DNA of 64,000 nt, taken from assembly GCF_900167975.1 (NCBI RefSeq), contig NZ_FUZU01000001.1, positions 2,813,331-2,877,330 of the forward strand. The letters run 5' to 3'. Below are positions 42,904 to 52,157 of the stretch, piece by piece; the stretch's first letter is position 1; each line of letters starts with the position of its first letter. The stretch is from Ohtaekwangia koreensis. GTDB lineage: Bacteria; Bacteroidota; Bacteroidia; Cytophagales; Cyclobacteriaceae. Made by a program: the position numbers and the translations under genes. The notes under the pieces are model-generated. The model was not told the origin of the DNA and searched no databases. It saw nothing but the letters and a program-made list of their open reading frames with translations.

Positions 42904-44214
42904 TTACTTCAGGTAGTCAATTATCAACACGCCAATCAAACCTATAATGGATACCAGGGACTCCATCATGGTCCACGAGCGGAAGGTATCTTTCATGGTT
43001 AAACCAAAATATTCCTTGAAGAGCCAGAATGCAGTGTCATTAACGTGGGAACAAAACAGGCTTCCTGCGCCAATGGAAAGCACCAGTAGATTAGGGTCTA
43101 TATACACCTGCTCGGTAAGGGGATAGATAACTCCTGCCGCCGTTAAACCCGCGATCGTAGCCGATCCCAGCGCCAGGCGCAGCAGAGCCGTCACCGTCCA
43201 GGCAAGAACAAGCGGCGGCAAACTCCATCCCTTCAACTCGGTGGCGATCTCACTGCTTACCCCGCTGTCAAGCAAGATTTGCTTGAATATACCGGCGCTT
43301 CCGATGATGAGCAGGATCATGGCTATATCTTTAACAGCCTCAGTATAGACGCCCATAATCTGGGTTATTTTTTTTCCGGTTTGAATTCCCAGCGTATAGG
43401 TGACAATGGCGATGGTCAGGGCCATGGCAATATTGGGTTCAGCAAGAAACAATAAAACGCTTCTCACCGCCAGGTTGCTGAACACGGGTGTGAGCAGTGA
43501 GGCGATCGCAATGATGAGTACGGGCAGGAGCGAGGAGAGGACACTGTTGCCTGCGCCTGGTAAATCACGGTCTGGCTTTTCGATGCATCGGTTGATGATC
43601 AGCGGAGATGAAGATATGTTCTTCAGGGTGCGGCCAAACAAAGGCCCGGCAATAATAATGGCTGGAATGGCGATCAGCATACCATAGCAGAAGGTGGTGG
43701 TCATATCGGCGTTGAACTGCATGAGCAGTGCAACCGGAGAGGGGTGTGGTGGCAAAAAGCCGTGCATAACCGAGAGCGATGCCAGCGTGGGCAGCCCGAT
43801 ATATACCAGAGGAAGTTTATACTGGTAGGCGACTGAAAAGATGATCGGCACCAGCAGCACAAATCCGACGTTGTAGTATAAGGGAATGCCCACCAGGAAT
43901 CCCGTTGCCGTCATCGCCCACACCAGCCGCCGGGGACCGAAAAGGCGCTGCGTGACCTGGGCAATCCGCTGGGCTGCCCCGCTGTCGGCCACTAACTTTC
44001 CCAGCATGGCTCCCAAGACGACCACAATCACCAGCGACCCCAGCGTATCGCCAATGCCCTTATTGATCGACTTTGAAATGTCTGCCAATGGCATTTTCAG
44101 CAGCAGCCCTGATACCAGGGCCACCAGTAAGAATGCCAGAAATGGATTGACTTTAATCCAGGTGATAAGGATTATAAGCAACACAATACAGCCGGCCAGT
44201 ATAATGAACGTCAT
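42904..44214 (-). CDS. GntP-family gluconate/sugar-acid permease
   Basis: 436 residues from MTFIILAGCIVLLIILITWI at 44214; a longer frame reaching into the preceding gene is rejected. About 12-14 hydrophobic helices, with the family signatures MHGFLPPHPSPVALLMQF and CSHVNDTAFWLFKEYFGLT. GntP members import D-gluconate and other aldonic acids with H+. It is the last gene of the operon that starts with the GH3 enzyme, 4 bp after the dehydratase gene. Transport of pentonates (xylonate, arabinonate) would fit the catabolic genes upstream. Confidence 0.94.
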   Translation of the reverse strand: MTFIILAGCIVLLIILITWIKVNPFLAFLLVALVSGLLLKMPLADISKSINKGIGDTLGSLVIVVVLGAMLGKLVADSGAAQRIAQVTQRLFGPRRLVWAMTATGFLVGIPLYYNVGFVLLVPIIFSVAYQYKLPLVYIGLPTLASLSVMHGFLPPHPSPVALLMQFNADMTTTFCYGMLIAIPAIIIAGPLFGRTLKNISSSPLIINRCIEKPDRDLPGAGNSVLSSLLPVLIIAIASLLTPVFSNLAVRSVLLFLAEPNIAMALTIAIVTYTLGIQTGKKITQIMGVYTEAVKDIAMILLIIGSAGIFKQILLDSGVSSEIATELKGWSLPPLVLAWTVTALLRLALGSATIAGLTAAGVIYPLTEQVYIDPNLLVLSIGAGSLFCSHVNDTAFWLFKEYFGLTMKDTFRSWTMMESLVSIIGLIGVLIIDYLK

Positions 44215-44218
44215 CGGC

Positions 44219-45937
44219 TCAATGGGAATCTCTTGCCACCTTTGGTCCGGATACACCTACCAGGAAATCCAGGTCGGCACCTTTGTCGGCCTGCTGTACG
44301 TGCCTGACGTACATGTTGACGTAACCACGGGAGGCCACCGGTTCAGGCTGCTTCCATAGGTTTCTGCGGCGGGCCAGTTCGCTGTCGGATACATGCAGGT
44401 GAATTTTTTTCTGTTCTACGTCGAGTTCGATGATGTCGCCGTTTTCCACCAGCCCCAGGTTTCCTCCGATGGCAGACTCCGGGGATACATGCAAGACGAC
44501 CGTACCATAGGCTGTTCCACTCATGCGGCCGTCAGAGATGCGCACCATATCGGTGACCCCTTTGGCCAATAGCTTTTTGGGAAGAACCATGTTGCCTACC
44601 TCGGGCATGCCGGGATATCCTACAGGACCTACGCATTTTAACACCATCACACACTGCTCATCAATATCTAGGTCCGGGTCGTCCACGCGTGCGTGGTAGT
44701 CCTCGATGTTCTCAAACACCACAGCCCTTCCTTTGTGCTTCATCAGGGCAGGGGTTGCCGCCGACGGCTTTAGTACTGCCCCGTTGGTGGCCAGGTTTCC
44801 CTTCAGCACTACGATGCCTGCTTCTTTAAGAATCGGGTTCTCGAATTCCGCGATTACATCTTTGTTGTAGCATACCAGCTTCCCACGTCCGGCCAGGTTT
44901 TCACCGTGAGTCTTTCCATTCACCGTCAGGGCATCCATGTGCAGGACCGACTGGAGTTCCTTGAGAATGACGGGCAACCCACCGGCATAGTAGAAGTCTT
45001 CCATGAGGAATTTACCGGAAGGCATTAGGTTGAGGAGCAGTGGAATTTTGCTTCCGATCTGGTCAAACTCCTCCAGGTTCAGAGCCACACCCACGCGGCC
45101 GGCGATCGCTGTAAGGTGAATAATAAAATTCGATGACCCGCCGATGGCAGCATTTACTTTGATGGCATTTTCGAAGGCCTCGCGCGTGAGTATCTGGGAG
45201 ATCTTTAAGTCCTCTTTTACCATTTGGACAATGCGCCTTCCCGAGAGTTGGGCAAGTACTTTTCTGCGGGAATCAACCGCAGGAATGGCTGCCGCCCCAG
45301 GTAAAGTCATTCCCAGGGCCTCGACCATGCAGGCCATGGTCGAGGCTGTACCCATGGTCATACAGTGGCCGGGACTACGCGACATACAGCTCTCGGCATG
45401 CGAATATTCCTCGTACGTGATTTTCTCTGTCTTCCAATCATCGGTAAGTTTCCACACGGCAGTTCCTGACCCAATATCCTGCCCCTGATATTTGCCATTG
45501 AGCATCGGACCGCCCGGTACAACCAGGGTCGGCAAGTTTACGCTGGCCGCGCCCATTAGAGTGGATGGCGTTGTTTTGTCGCAGCCGGTAAGCAACACCA
45601 CCCCATCGATGGGATTGCCCCGTATGGACTCTTCGGCGTCCATGCTGGCCAGGTTGCGGAACAGCATGGCGGTGGGTTTTAGCAGCGTCTCGCCCAGAGA
45701 CATGATTGGGAATTCAAGGGGGAATCCGCCGGCTTCGAAAACGCCGCGTTTTACCCACTCTGCAATCTCCCTCAAGTGGGCGTTACAGGGCGTAAGTTCT
45801 GACCAGGTGTTGCAGATGCCAATGACCGGGCGGCCATCGAACATGTCTTCGGGAAAACCTTGGTTTTTCATCCAACTCCTGTAGATAAAACCCATCTTAT
45901 CCTTTTTCCCGAACCATTCGGAGCTTCTATAGATCAT
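44219..45937 (-). CDS. IlvD/Edd-family sugar-acid dehydratase (pentonate dehydratase-like)
   Basis: 572 residues. Cluster-binding and active-site motifs of the family are present: GICNTWSELTPCNAHLREIA, LLTGCDKTTPSTLMGAASV, SPGHCMTMGTASTMACMVEA, AAIGGSSNFIIHLTAIAGR and RISDGRMSGTAYGTVVLHVS. The first of these (the C-N-T-W-S-E-x-x-P-C-N form) is typical of L-arabinonate, D-xylonate and galactonate dehydratases rather than of valine-pathway IlvD. It would convert a pentonate to 2-keto-3-deoxypentonate. It is part of a five-gene operon with an FAH-family dehydratase and alpha-ketoglutaric semialdehyde dehydrogenase, which are the next two steps of the Weimberg pathway. Confidence 0.92.
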   Translation of the reverse strand: MIYRSSEWFGKKDKMGFIYRSWMKNQGFPEDMFDGRPVIGICNTWSELTPCNAHLREIAEWVKRGVFEAGGFPLEFPIMSLGETLLKPTAMLFRNLASMDAEESIRGNPIDGVVLLTGCDKTTPSTLMGAASVNLPTLVVPGGPMLNGKYQGQDIGSGTAVWKLTDDWKTEKITYEEYSHAESCMSRSPGHCMTMGTASTMACMVEALGMTLPGAAAIPAVDSRRKVLAQLSGRRIVQMVKEDLKISQILTREAFENAIKVNAAIGGSSNFIIHLTAIAGRVGVALNLEEFDQIGSKIPLLLNLMPSGKFLMEDFYYAGGLPVILKELQSVLHMDALTVNGKTHGENLAGRGKLVCYNKDVIAEFENPILKEAGIVVLKGNLATNGAVLKPSAATPALMKHKGRAVVFENIEDYHARVDDPDLDIDEQCVMVLKCVGPVGYPGMPEVGNMVLPKKLLAKGVTDMVRISDGRMSGTAYGTVVLHVSPESAIGGNLGLVENGDIIELDVEQKKIHLHVSDSELARRRNLWKQPEPVASRGYVNMYVRHVQQADKGADLDFLVGVSGPKVARDSH

Positions 45938-46014
45938 ACGATTATACTTAATAAGCGAATTAAAATTTCTACCTGCATGGAAGGCCGATGCTAGATGTCC
46001 GGCCCACTGTTATT

Positions 46015-47607
46015 TTATAATACTCTTTCCTTGGTTTGAAGGCCGTTGATCAGGCGCCAGATGTTGAGCGGATTTTCATTTTGAAGCTCGGCCGGAAGCA
46101 GTGCCGAAGGCATATTTTGGTAACATACCGCGCGGGTGAAACGGAAAATGGAGGCTGTTCCCACCGAAGTACTTCGCCCATCGGTTGTCGAGGGATAAGG
46201 CCCTCCATGGACCATCGCATGGCATACTTCAACCCCGGTTGGAAAGCCGTTGATCACAATACGTCCTACTTTCTGCTCGAGGATATCCAACAAGTCCCGG
46301 TAGGAGGCCAAGTCGCGCTCAGTGCCGTGTACGGTGGCCGTAAGGTGGCCCGACAGGCCGGAGGCGACAGACAAGATCTCGTCTTTCGAGGCGGTCTCAA
46401 TCACCATGCTGGCAGGGCCGAAGATTTCTTCGGAGAGTTCTTGGTGTCCCGCGAAGACCTCCGCCGTAGTCCTAAATAATACCGGATGCGCGCAGTTCTC
46501 AGTGGTAGATTGTTTGCCGCAGGCCAGTACCTGGATCCCTTCATGAACGGCGTAGCGGGCGGTTCCCTTCTCATAGGCTCCCAGGATGCCTGCCGTGAGC
46601 ATAGGGCCACCGGAAGTGTGCTCAAACTCCCTCTTGAGGAGTTGTGTAAACGCTTCGGATTCGTTGCTTTCTTCATAGAGCAGCAATCCTGGATTTGTGC
46701 AGAACTGTCCTACTCCTAATGTGACGGATGCTGCAAAGCCCTTTGCTATGGTTTCCTTGTTGATGCGCAGAGCCTCAGGAAGGATGAAAACGGGGTTGGT
46801 GCTTCCCATCTCCGCATAAACGGGTATGGGTACATCCCGTCTACAGGCAGCATCAAAAAGCGCTTTACCGGCTGTGAATGAGCCCGTTATGGCTACTGAT
46901 TTCACGTGCACGTGCCGTACCAGCTGCATGCCTGTCACCGTTCCCTCACCGTGTAACATCGAAAATACGCCATCGGGCATGTGTGTTTTTTCCGCGGCAC
47001 GCCGGATGGCCTTGCCCACAAATTCACCGGTTGTCGGGTGGGCAGAATGGGCTTTTACAATGACCGGGCAGCCGGCAGCAAAGGCAGCGGCGGTATCTCC
47101 GCCGGCAACCGAAAATGCCAGCGGGAAATTGCTGGCGCCAAAGACGACCACCGGTCCAAGGCCCACATGCATATAGCGGATGTCAGGTTTGGGCAAGGGG
47201 TTGCGAGAGGCATCTCCCGTTTCAATACGGGCGTCCACCCAGGAGCCTTCACGCAAGAGCCCAGCAAACATGAGCAGTTGATTTACGGTGCGGTTTCGTT
47301 CTGCTTCAATACGCACCTCAGGAAGCGCGGTCTCCAGGCAGCATACCGTGATGAGCTCACTGCCCAGTGCTACCAGTTCTGTGGCGATTGCCTCCAGAAA
47401 CACCGCCTTTTCAATGCCTGATTTTTTGCGGAAAACCTGGAAGGCTGTGGCTGCCTTTTCGCAGGCAGCGTTGACTTCGCTTTCAGTAGCCTTGAAAAAC
47501 TGATGCGCCAATAATTCTCCTGTGGCCGCTTTCCTGGAAAAGAGCTTTTCGCTTCCCGCTGCGCTTGCATCAAAGCCTATAATTTGTTTGCCGTCAATAC
47601 GTATCAT
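46015..47607 (-). CDS. Alpha-ketoglutaric semialdehyde (2,5-dioxovalerate) dehydrogenase
   Basis: 530 residues, NAD(P)+-dependent aldehyde dehydrogenase superfamily. The substrate group is recognisable from GPVVVFGASNFPLAFSVAGG, KAHSAHPTTGEFVGKAI, the catalytic Glu in PVYAEMGSTNPVFILP, the nucleophile Cys in GVGQFCTNPGLLL, and LSEEIFGPASMV. It oxidises 2,5-dioxopentanoate to 2-oxoglutarate, the last step of the Weimberg oxidative pentose route. It lies 8 bp after the FAH-family gene and 78 bp before the dehydratase gene in the same operon. Confidence 0.93.
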   Translation of the reverse strand: MIRIDGKQIIGFDASAAGSEKLFSRKAATGELLAHQFFKATESEVNAACEKAATAFQVFRKKSGIEKAVFLEAIATELVALGSELITVCCLETALPEVRIEAERNRTVNQLLMFAGLLREGSWVDARIETGDASRNPLPKPDIRYMHVGLGPVVVFGASNFPLAFSVAGGDTAAAFAAGCPVIVKAHSAHPTTGEFVGKAIRRAAEKTHMPDGVFSMLHGEGTVTGMQLVRHVHVKSVAITGSFTAGKALFDAACRRDVPIPVYAEMGSTNPVFILPEALRINKETIAKGFAASVTLGVGQFCTNPGLLLYEESNESEAFTQLLKREFEHTSGGPMLTAGILGAYEKGTARYAVHEGIQVLACGKQSTTENCAHPVLFRTTAEVFAGHQELSEEIFGPASMVIETASKDEILSVASGLSGHLTATVHGTERDLASYRDLLDILEQKVGRIVINGFPTGVEVCHAMVHGGPYPSTTDGRSTSVGTASIFRFTRAVCYQNMPSALLPAELQNENPLNIWRLINGLQTKERVL

Positions 47608-47614
47608 AATGTGT

Positions 47615-48448
47615 TTAGGCTACTGTGTTTACAAGCACGCCGATGTGCTCAATTGATATTTTGATTTCATCTCCACTGCGCAGTGTAAAACTTTCGGGAG
47701 GAACAATGCCGGTTCCCGTCATCAAGAACGCCCCGAAAGGAAAACTCATCTCGCGAAACAAGTATTCGACTAGTTCGGTATGCTTGCGTTTCATCCTGGC
47801 GATGGAGATCTCATTCGAAAAGAGAAGTTCTTGATCACGTTGAATGGCAATGCTAATCTTCGTGTTGGAGGCTATGGTACTTTCAGCCACGTAGATACAA
47901 GGACCGAGTGCGGCAGCTCCGTCATAGGATTTTGCCTGCGGGAGGTATAAGGGGTTTTCTCCTTCAATGTCCCGTGAAGACATATCGTTACCAATAGTAT
48001 AGCCTTCAATGCTGCCTGTGCTGCAAATGAATAGTGTGAGCTCCGGCTCGGGAACATTCCATTTGGAGTCTTTACGAATGCGAACGGGCTGTCCTGTTCC
48101 TACCGTTCGATGTGCCGGTGCTTTGAAAAATAATTCGGGACGTTCAGCTTCATACACACGCGCATAAAAATCTCCGCCACCCGCGTCCTTTGATTCCTCC
48201 ATACGAGCTTCTCTGCTCCGCATGTAGGTAACACCGGAAGCCCAAACTTCCTGGTGACCGATTGGTGCAAGGACAATTTCAGGCAGGTCATCCATGGAAG
48301 CTGCTCCCCTGAGGGAACGGACCTCATCGGCTATCCTGGAGAAAAGGTTCGATCGGTTTATAAAGCTGTCCCAATCCTGTTGTTTTGATAAAAAGTAATG
48401 GTTCAAATGTTCAATGACAATTCCGCGTTTGGTTTTATAGATTTTCAT
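47615..48448 (-). CDS. FAH-family 2-keto-3-deoxypentonate dehydratase-like enzyme
   Basis: 277 residues. The fumarylacetoacetate hydrolase fold is shown by [19 protein letters not shown], the metal ligand Glu pair in [11 protein letters not shown], and [20 protein letters not shown] followed by [19 protein letters not shown]. That sequence around the metal site is the one seen in 2-keto-3-deoxy-arabinonate/xylonate dehydratases (KdaD, XylX) that yield alpha-ketoglutaric semialdehyde. Together with the genes on both sides it completes the steps pentonate to 2-oxoglutarate. It starts 9 bp after the GH3 gene. Confidence 0.88.
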   Translation of the reverse strand: MKIYKTKRGIVIEHLNHYFLSKQQDWDSFINRSNLFSRIADEVRSLRGAASMDDLPEIVLAPIGHQEVWASGVTYMRSREARMEESKDAGGGDFYARVYEAERPELFFKAPAHRTVGTGQPVRIRKDSKWNVPEPELTLFICSTGSIEGYTIGNDMSSRDIEGENPLYLPQAKSYDGAAALGPCIYVAESTIASNTKISIAIQRDQELLFSNEISIARMKRKHTELVEYLFREMSFPFGAFLMTGTGIVPPESFTLRSGDEIKISIEHIGVLVNTVA

Positions 48449-48457
48449 TTTAGAAAG

Positions 48458-51088
48458 TTATAGCGTGGGTATAGTGGTCGTTATTACGTTGGAAGTACCA
48501 GGCATTTGCGTATCGGGTTGCCCGCCACCGATACTCACGCGGAGCGAATCCCGCTGCCTTAAACAGGGCACGGTAAACTGCAAGTCCTGCGCCTCACCTG
48601 GCTTTAAGTAGATGCGCCGGAAGGCAGCCAGTGAGTGAATAGGATTGCGTTGGTTTGCCTCCCCGGTGCCCTTCGCTGAAATATAGACCTGTACCACTTC
48701 ATCGCCCGGAAGGGCGCCTGTATTTTGCAGGCGCGCAGTAACGTGGACAGAGTCTCTACCTACCGGCGTTACCTGCAGGTTTGAATAAGCAAACGAAGTG
48801 TAGCTGAGCCCGTATCCGAAAGGATAGAGCGGCTTGCCTTTATAAAATCGATATGTCTGGTTGGAAATTCTATAGTCTTCGAAAGGCGGCAGATCCTGTG
48901 TCGATTTGTAGAAGGTCACGGGAAGTCTTCCACCAGGATTGTAGTCTCCGAACAGAACGTCTGCGATCGCGGTGCCAGCAGCCTGGCCCGGATACCATGT
49001 TTCGACGATGGCAGCCAGGTGATCGTTCTCCCAGTTGACGGCAAGGGCACTCCCGTTCAACAGTACCAGCACCACGGGTTTGCCCAGGGCCTGTACCTCA
49101 CGGATAAGCCGCCGCTGCGTGTCGGGGAGCTCGATGCGCGTTCTGTCTCCACCCCGGAAACCATCAATGAGCACATCCATTTCTTCTCCCTCCATTCTGG
49201 GGGTAAGACCCATGCACATGACGACAACGTCGGCATGCCGGGCAGCTTCCATGGCATCTTTTTTAAGGTTAGGCTTTGGTGCTGCCCATACGAGCTGAAC
49301 CTGCGCATCGGCAAATGTTTCGATTGCTTCCAGAACAATTTTGTGTTTTCTTCCTGTCACTAGGGACAAGGGATCAGACTTGCGCAGCCGCGGGTCTCCA
49401 TACTCATCCCGGAAGTGATAAACCGACTTTGCCACCAGGCTGTCATCGATGAATAACTTCGTTTTACAGGTGCCAATAAAACCCAGCTGATATATCCCCG
49501 TCTCCGGGGCGGTAATGAAACCGCTCCAGCGAACGCTGAAGTTATCATCGTCCATATCAGCGCGAGGAGCCTTATCATACCAGTTGACGTCCAGAGTCTT
49601 TTCCTGCTGGGAGAAAAGAGGTTCTCCACTCAAGGTAGTATTGTTGAAGAATTCTGCTTTCAACCCCGGCTGATTTTCTCCTGTCAGCAGCACTTGTGCC
49701 GGCACCGTATAAAACATCGGCATGCCGTCGGCTAATTCGCACCCTTGGGCGAACACCACCTTGGTTTGTGCCGAGACCTTTTCCAGGATGCCCTTTAGCG
49801 GTGTCATGGCTTGCGCTGGGACACCATTGTAGTTTCCCAGGAGCATCAGCCACTGATCAGCATTGGGGCCAATAACGGCTACAGTTCCCAGGTCTTTTCG
49901 CAAGGGCAGAATACTGTTTTCATTTTTGAGAAGCACGATGGATTTATGCGCTGCCTCCAGCGCTAATGCCCGGTGCTCTTTGCTGTCTACAACGGAGTAG
50001 GGGATCTGCGCATACTTAACCTGCTCTGCCGGGTCGAACATCCCGAGTTTAAACCGTGCAGTAAACAGTCGTTTTACAGCTGTATCGATCTGGGCTTCGG
50101 TGATTAGCTTCTCAGCAACAGCTTCTTTCAAATGCAGGTATACATTCCCGCATTCCAGATCGGTACCTGCTTTCACGGCAAGGCTTGCAGCGGCCTGTGG
50201 CGTAGAGACAATTTTGTGGTATTTGTAGATGTCTGTGATGGCCTCACAATCCGAAACCACATAGCCGTCAAAGCCCCACTTGCGTCGCAAGATGTTGCCA
50301 AGCAGCCCGGGGCTGCCGCAGCATGCCTGGCCGTTGTAGCGATTGTAGGCACACATGATCGAGTAGGGCTTTCCCTGCCGGATGGCCATCTCGAACTGCG
50401 GCAGGTACATGGCATGCAAATCATGCTCATTGGTAAGCGCATTGAACATATGCCGTTCGGGCTCCGGCCCGCTGTGGACGGCCAGGTGTTTTACCGTGGC
50501 GATGGTCTTCAAGTAGTTGGCGTCGTCCCCTTGAAGCCCTTTGATAAACTGGACTGCCAAGCTGCCGGTGAGGAAAGGATCCTCTCCATAGGTTTCCTGG
50601 CCGCGTCCCCAGCGTGGATCGCGAAAGATATTGATGTTGGGTGACCACAGGGTCAGGCCCTGGTAGATGAACCGTTTGTCCTTCTTTACAAAGTTATGGT
50701 GCTTGGCGCGAGCCTCATCAGCGATCGCTGTTGAGACTTCATGGAGCAGCTGTTCATCCCAGGTCGCGCCAAGGCCTATCGCCTGGGGAAAGACCGTTGC
50801 AAGCCCTGCGCGGGCCACCCCATGCAGCCCCTCGGACCACCAGTTGTAACGAGGTATCCCCAGGCGTTCAATCGCCGGGGCATCATTCACCATCTGGCCT
50901 ATCTTTTCTTCCAGGCTCATGCGGGAGACCAGGTCGTCAACGCGCCGTTCCAGAGGCAGGGCCGGGTCTAAAAAAGGGAACGTGTAGTTATTCTTTTTGT
51001 CCGAGCAATCCGTGCCCAGCAAAAGCGATATGACGAGTGCAAAGCAAATTCCTCCCGGGGCCTGGCGCCTTGATTTCTTCAACGACAT
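48458..51088 (-). CDS. GH3 glycoside hydrolase with PA14 insertion (beta-xylosidase/glucosidase type)
   Basis: 876 residues from MSLKKSRRQAPGG at 51088; an upstream in-frame ATG is less likely. The signal ends in a lipobox (SLLLGTDC). GH3 N-terminal barrel: LVSRMSLEEKIGQMVND, WWSEGLHGVARAG, FRDPRWGRGQETYGEDP, the nucleophile Asp in GFDGYVVSDCEAITDIY. The C-terminal domain is interrupted by a PA14 domain (~455-600: GLKAEFFNNTTLSGEPLF, NFSVRWSGFITAPETGIYQL), and ends with the fibronectin-like domain (YPFGYGLSYTSFAYSN). This layout is typical of xylan 1,4-beta-xylosidases and beta-glucosidases. It is the first gene of the operon running to gntP; a copy of the shared motif lies 45 bp upstream. 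Confidence 0.94.
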   Translation of the reverse strand: MSLKKSRRQAPGGICFALVISLLLGTDCSDKKNNYTFPFLDPALPLERRVDDLVSRMSLEEKIGQMVNDAPAIERLGIPRYNWWSEGLHGVARAGLATVFPQAIGLGATWDEQLLHEVSTAIADEARAKHHNFVKKDKRFIYQGLTLWSPNINIFRDPRWGRGQETYGEDPFLTGSLAVQFIKGLQGDDANYLKTIATVKHLAVHSGPEPERHMFNALTNEHDLHAMYLPQFEMAIRQGKPYSIMCAYNRYNGQACCGSPGLLGNILRRKWGFDGYVVSDCEAITDIYKYHKIVSTPQAAASLAVKAGTDLECGNVYLHLKEAVAEKLITEAQIDTAVKRLFTARFKLGMFDPAEQVKYAQIPYSVVDSKEHRALALEAAHKSIVLLKNENSILPLRKDLGTVAVIGPNADQWLMLLGNYNGVPAQAMTPLKGILEKVSAQTKVVFAQGCELADGMPMFYTVPAQVLLTGENQPGLKAEFFNNTTLSGEPLFSQQEKTLDVNWYDKAPRADMDDDNFSVRWSGFITAPETGIYQLGFIGTCKTKLFIDDSLVAKSVYHFRDEYGDPRLRKSDPLSLVTGRKHKIVLEAIETFADAQVQLVWAAPKPNLKKDAMEAARHADVVVMCMGLTPRMEGEEMDVLIDGFRGGDRTRIELPDTQRRLIREVQALGKPVVLVLLNGSALAVNWENDHLAAIVETWYPGQAAGTAIADVLFGDYNPGGRLPVTFYKSTQDLPPFEDYRISNQTYRFYKGKPLYPFGYGLSYTSFAYSNLQVTPVGRDSVHVTARLQNTGALPGDEVVQVYISAKGTGEANQRNPIHSLAAFRRIYLKPGEAQDLQFTVPCLRQRDSLRVSIGGGQPDTQMPGTSNVITTTIPTL

Positions 51089-51132
51089 GATGTCCTGTTT
51101 GTGAGGCGCAAGCTGACCAGGCACGTGCAGAT

Positions 51133-51154
51133 AAGCTTCCAATAATCAACAGCG
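51133..51154 (-). promoter_or_regulatory. Shared regulon motif, copy 3 (GH3 operon / araC divergent promoter)
   Basis: On the minus strand CGCTGTTGATTATTGG followed by AAGCTT, 45 bp before the GH3 start and about 107 bp before the divergent AraC gene. It agrees with copy 1 (34038-34059) at 19 of 22 positions. Confidence 0.6.
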
Positions 51155-51260
51155 TTGAATTTTAAACACGATTGCGGTATCGATAGAAGTTTAATGAACT
51201 GTTGGGATATCCATTTGTTTTTTTTCAGTTTTGTCAAAAGCGTCGCAAGGAAATCTTTTC

Positions 51261-52148
51261 ATGAACCAGTTTTTTTTACACCATGAACAATCAAAGGAAC
51301 TGGCAGGATTCAGTCATATTCAGGAGATGGCCGTTCGCAAGAACTCCAGCATCCAGCTAAACTCCCTCTGCAAGAGCATTACCGAAAGCATCCGTATATA
51401 CTATATCCTGGATGGGAAATTTGAATGGCTCATCAATGAGCACAGTCATGTTCTTTATCCCGGTGACCTGGCGATTGTTTTGCCAGGGCAGTCCTTTGCC
51501 GGAAACAGGGATTGCCTGGATATCGGAACAGTATGCTGGATCTATGTTGGCGTGGAGTATATCGACAAAAATCGCAGGATGGTTCTAGGCAACTGGAGTG
51601 GACTGACGAAGAATGAAAGTGCTACCATTAGCAGGATCTTACAGCTCAACAATGTAGCGGTGCTGGCCAATGTCAAAAAAGCGTTGACCATTCTGCAAGC
51701 TATCCGGGAGGAGTTGTTCGGTCAGGAGATCGGGTATGGCACGCGCGTCAATCATCTCATTGACGAGTTGCTGATTTTCATCGCCCGTCAGTCAACCCAT
51801 CAGAATAATTTCCGCAGGGATTTTCCGCAGACTTTTGCCAAGCTCGAGGAAGCATTGCGTCAGAACCTTTCTCATCAGTGGACGGTGGAAGAGATGGCAG
51901 CCCTGATCGGACTTGGCACTACAGCATTTTCAGAAAAGGTGAAAAACTATACGGGGTTTTCACCTTTAAACTATTTGATAAACATCCGTATTTCAGAAGC
52001 TATAAAGATGTTGAAGAGGCAGGATATAAATGTCACAGACATTGCACTGGAAACAGGATTTTACTCCTCCCAGCATTTCTCCACAACCTTTAAGAAACTT
52101 ACCGGATACACGCCCGGGGATTTTAGGAAAAGAAACAGCAAAACTTAA
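51261..52148 (+). CDS. AraC-family transcriptional regulator
   Basis: 295 residues from the ATG at 51261, which is preceded by AAGGAAA; an upstream TTG frame start is less likely. N-terminal cupin-like ligand domain (YYILDGKFEWLINEHSHVLY, LAIVLPGQSFAGNRDCLDIG), and two C-terminal helix-turn-helix units (WTVEEMAALIGLGTTAFSEK, INVTDIALETGFYSSQHFST, TFKKLTGYTPGDFRKR). Such regulators bind a sugar or sugar acid and activate catabolic operons. It is divergent from the GH3 operon and followed after 9 bp by the gluconokinase-like gene. It is the best candidate to bind the shared GATTATTGGAAGYTT element found at its own promoter. Confidence 0.92.
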   Translation: MNQFFLHHEQSKELAGFSHIQEMAVRKNSSIQLNSLCKSITESIRIYYILDGKFEWLINEHSHVLYPGDLAIVLPGQSFAGNRDCLDIGTVCWIYVGVEYIDKNRRMVLGNWSGLTKNESATISRILQLNNVAVLANVKKALTILQAIREELFGQEIGYGTRVNHLIDELLIFIARQSTHQNNFRRDFPQTFAKLEEALRQNLSHQWTVEEMAALIGLGTTAFSEKVKNYTGFSPLNYLINIRISEAIKMLKRQDINVTDIALETGFYSSQHFSTTFKKLTGYTPGDFRKRNSKT

Positions 52149-52157
52149 GAATATACC

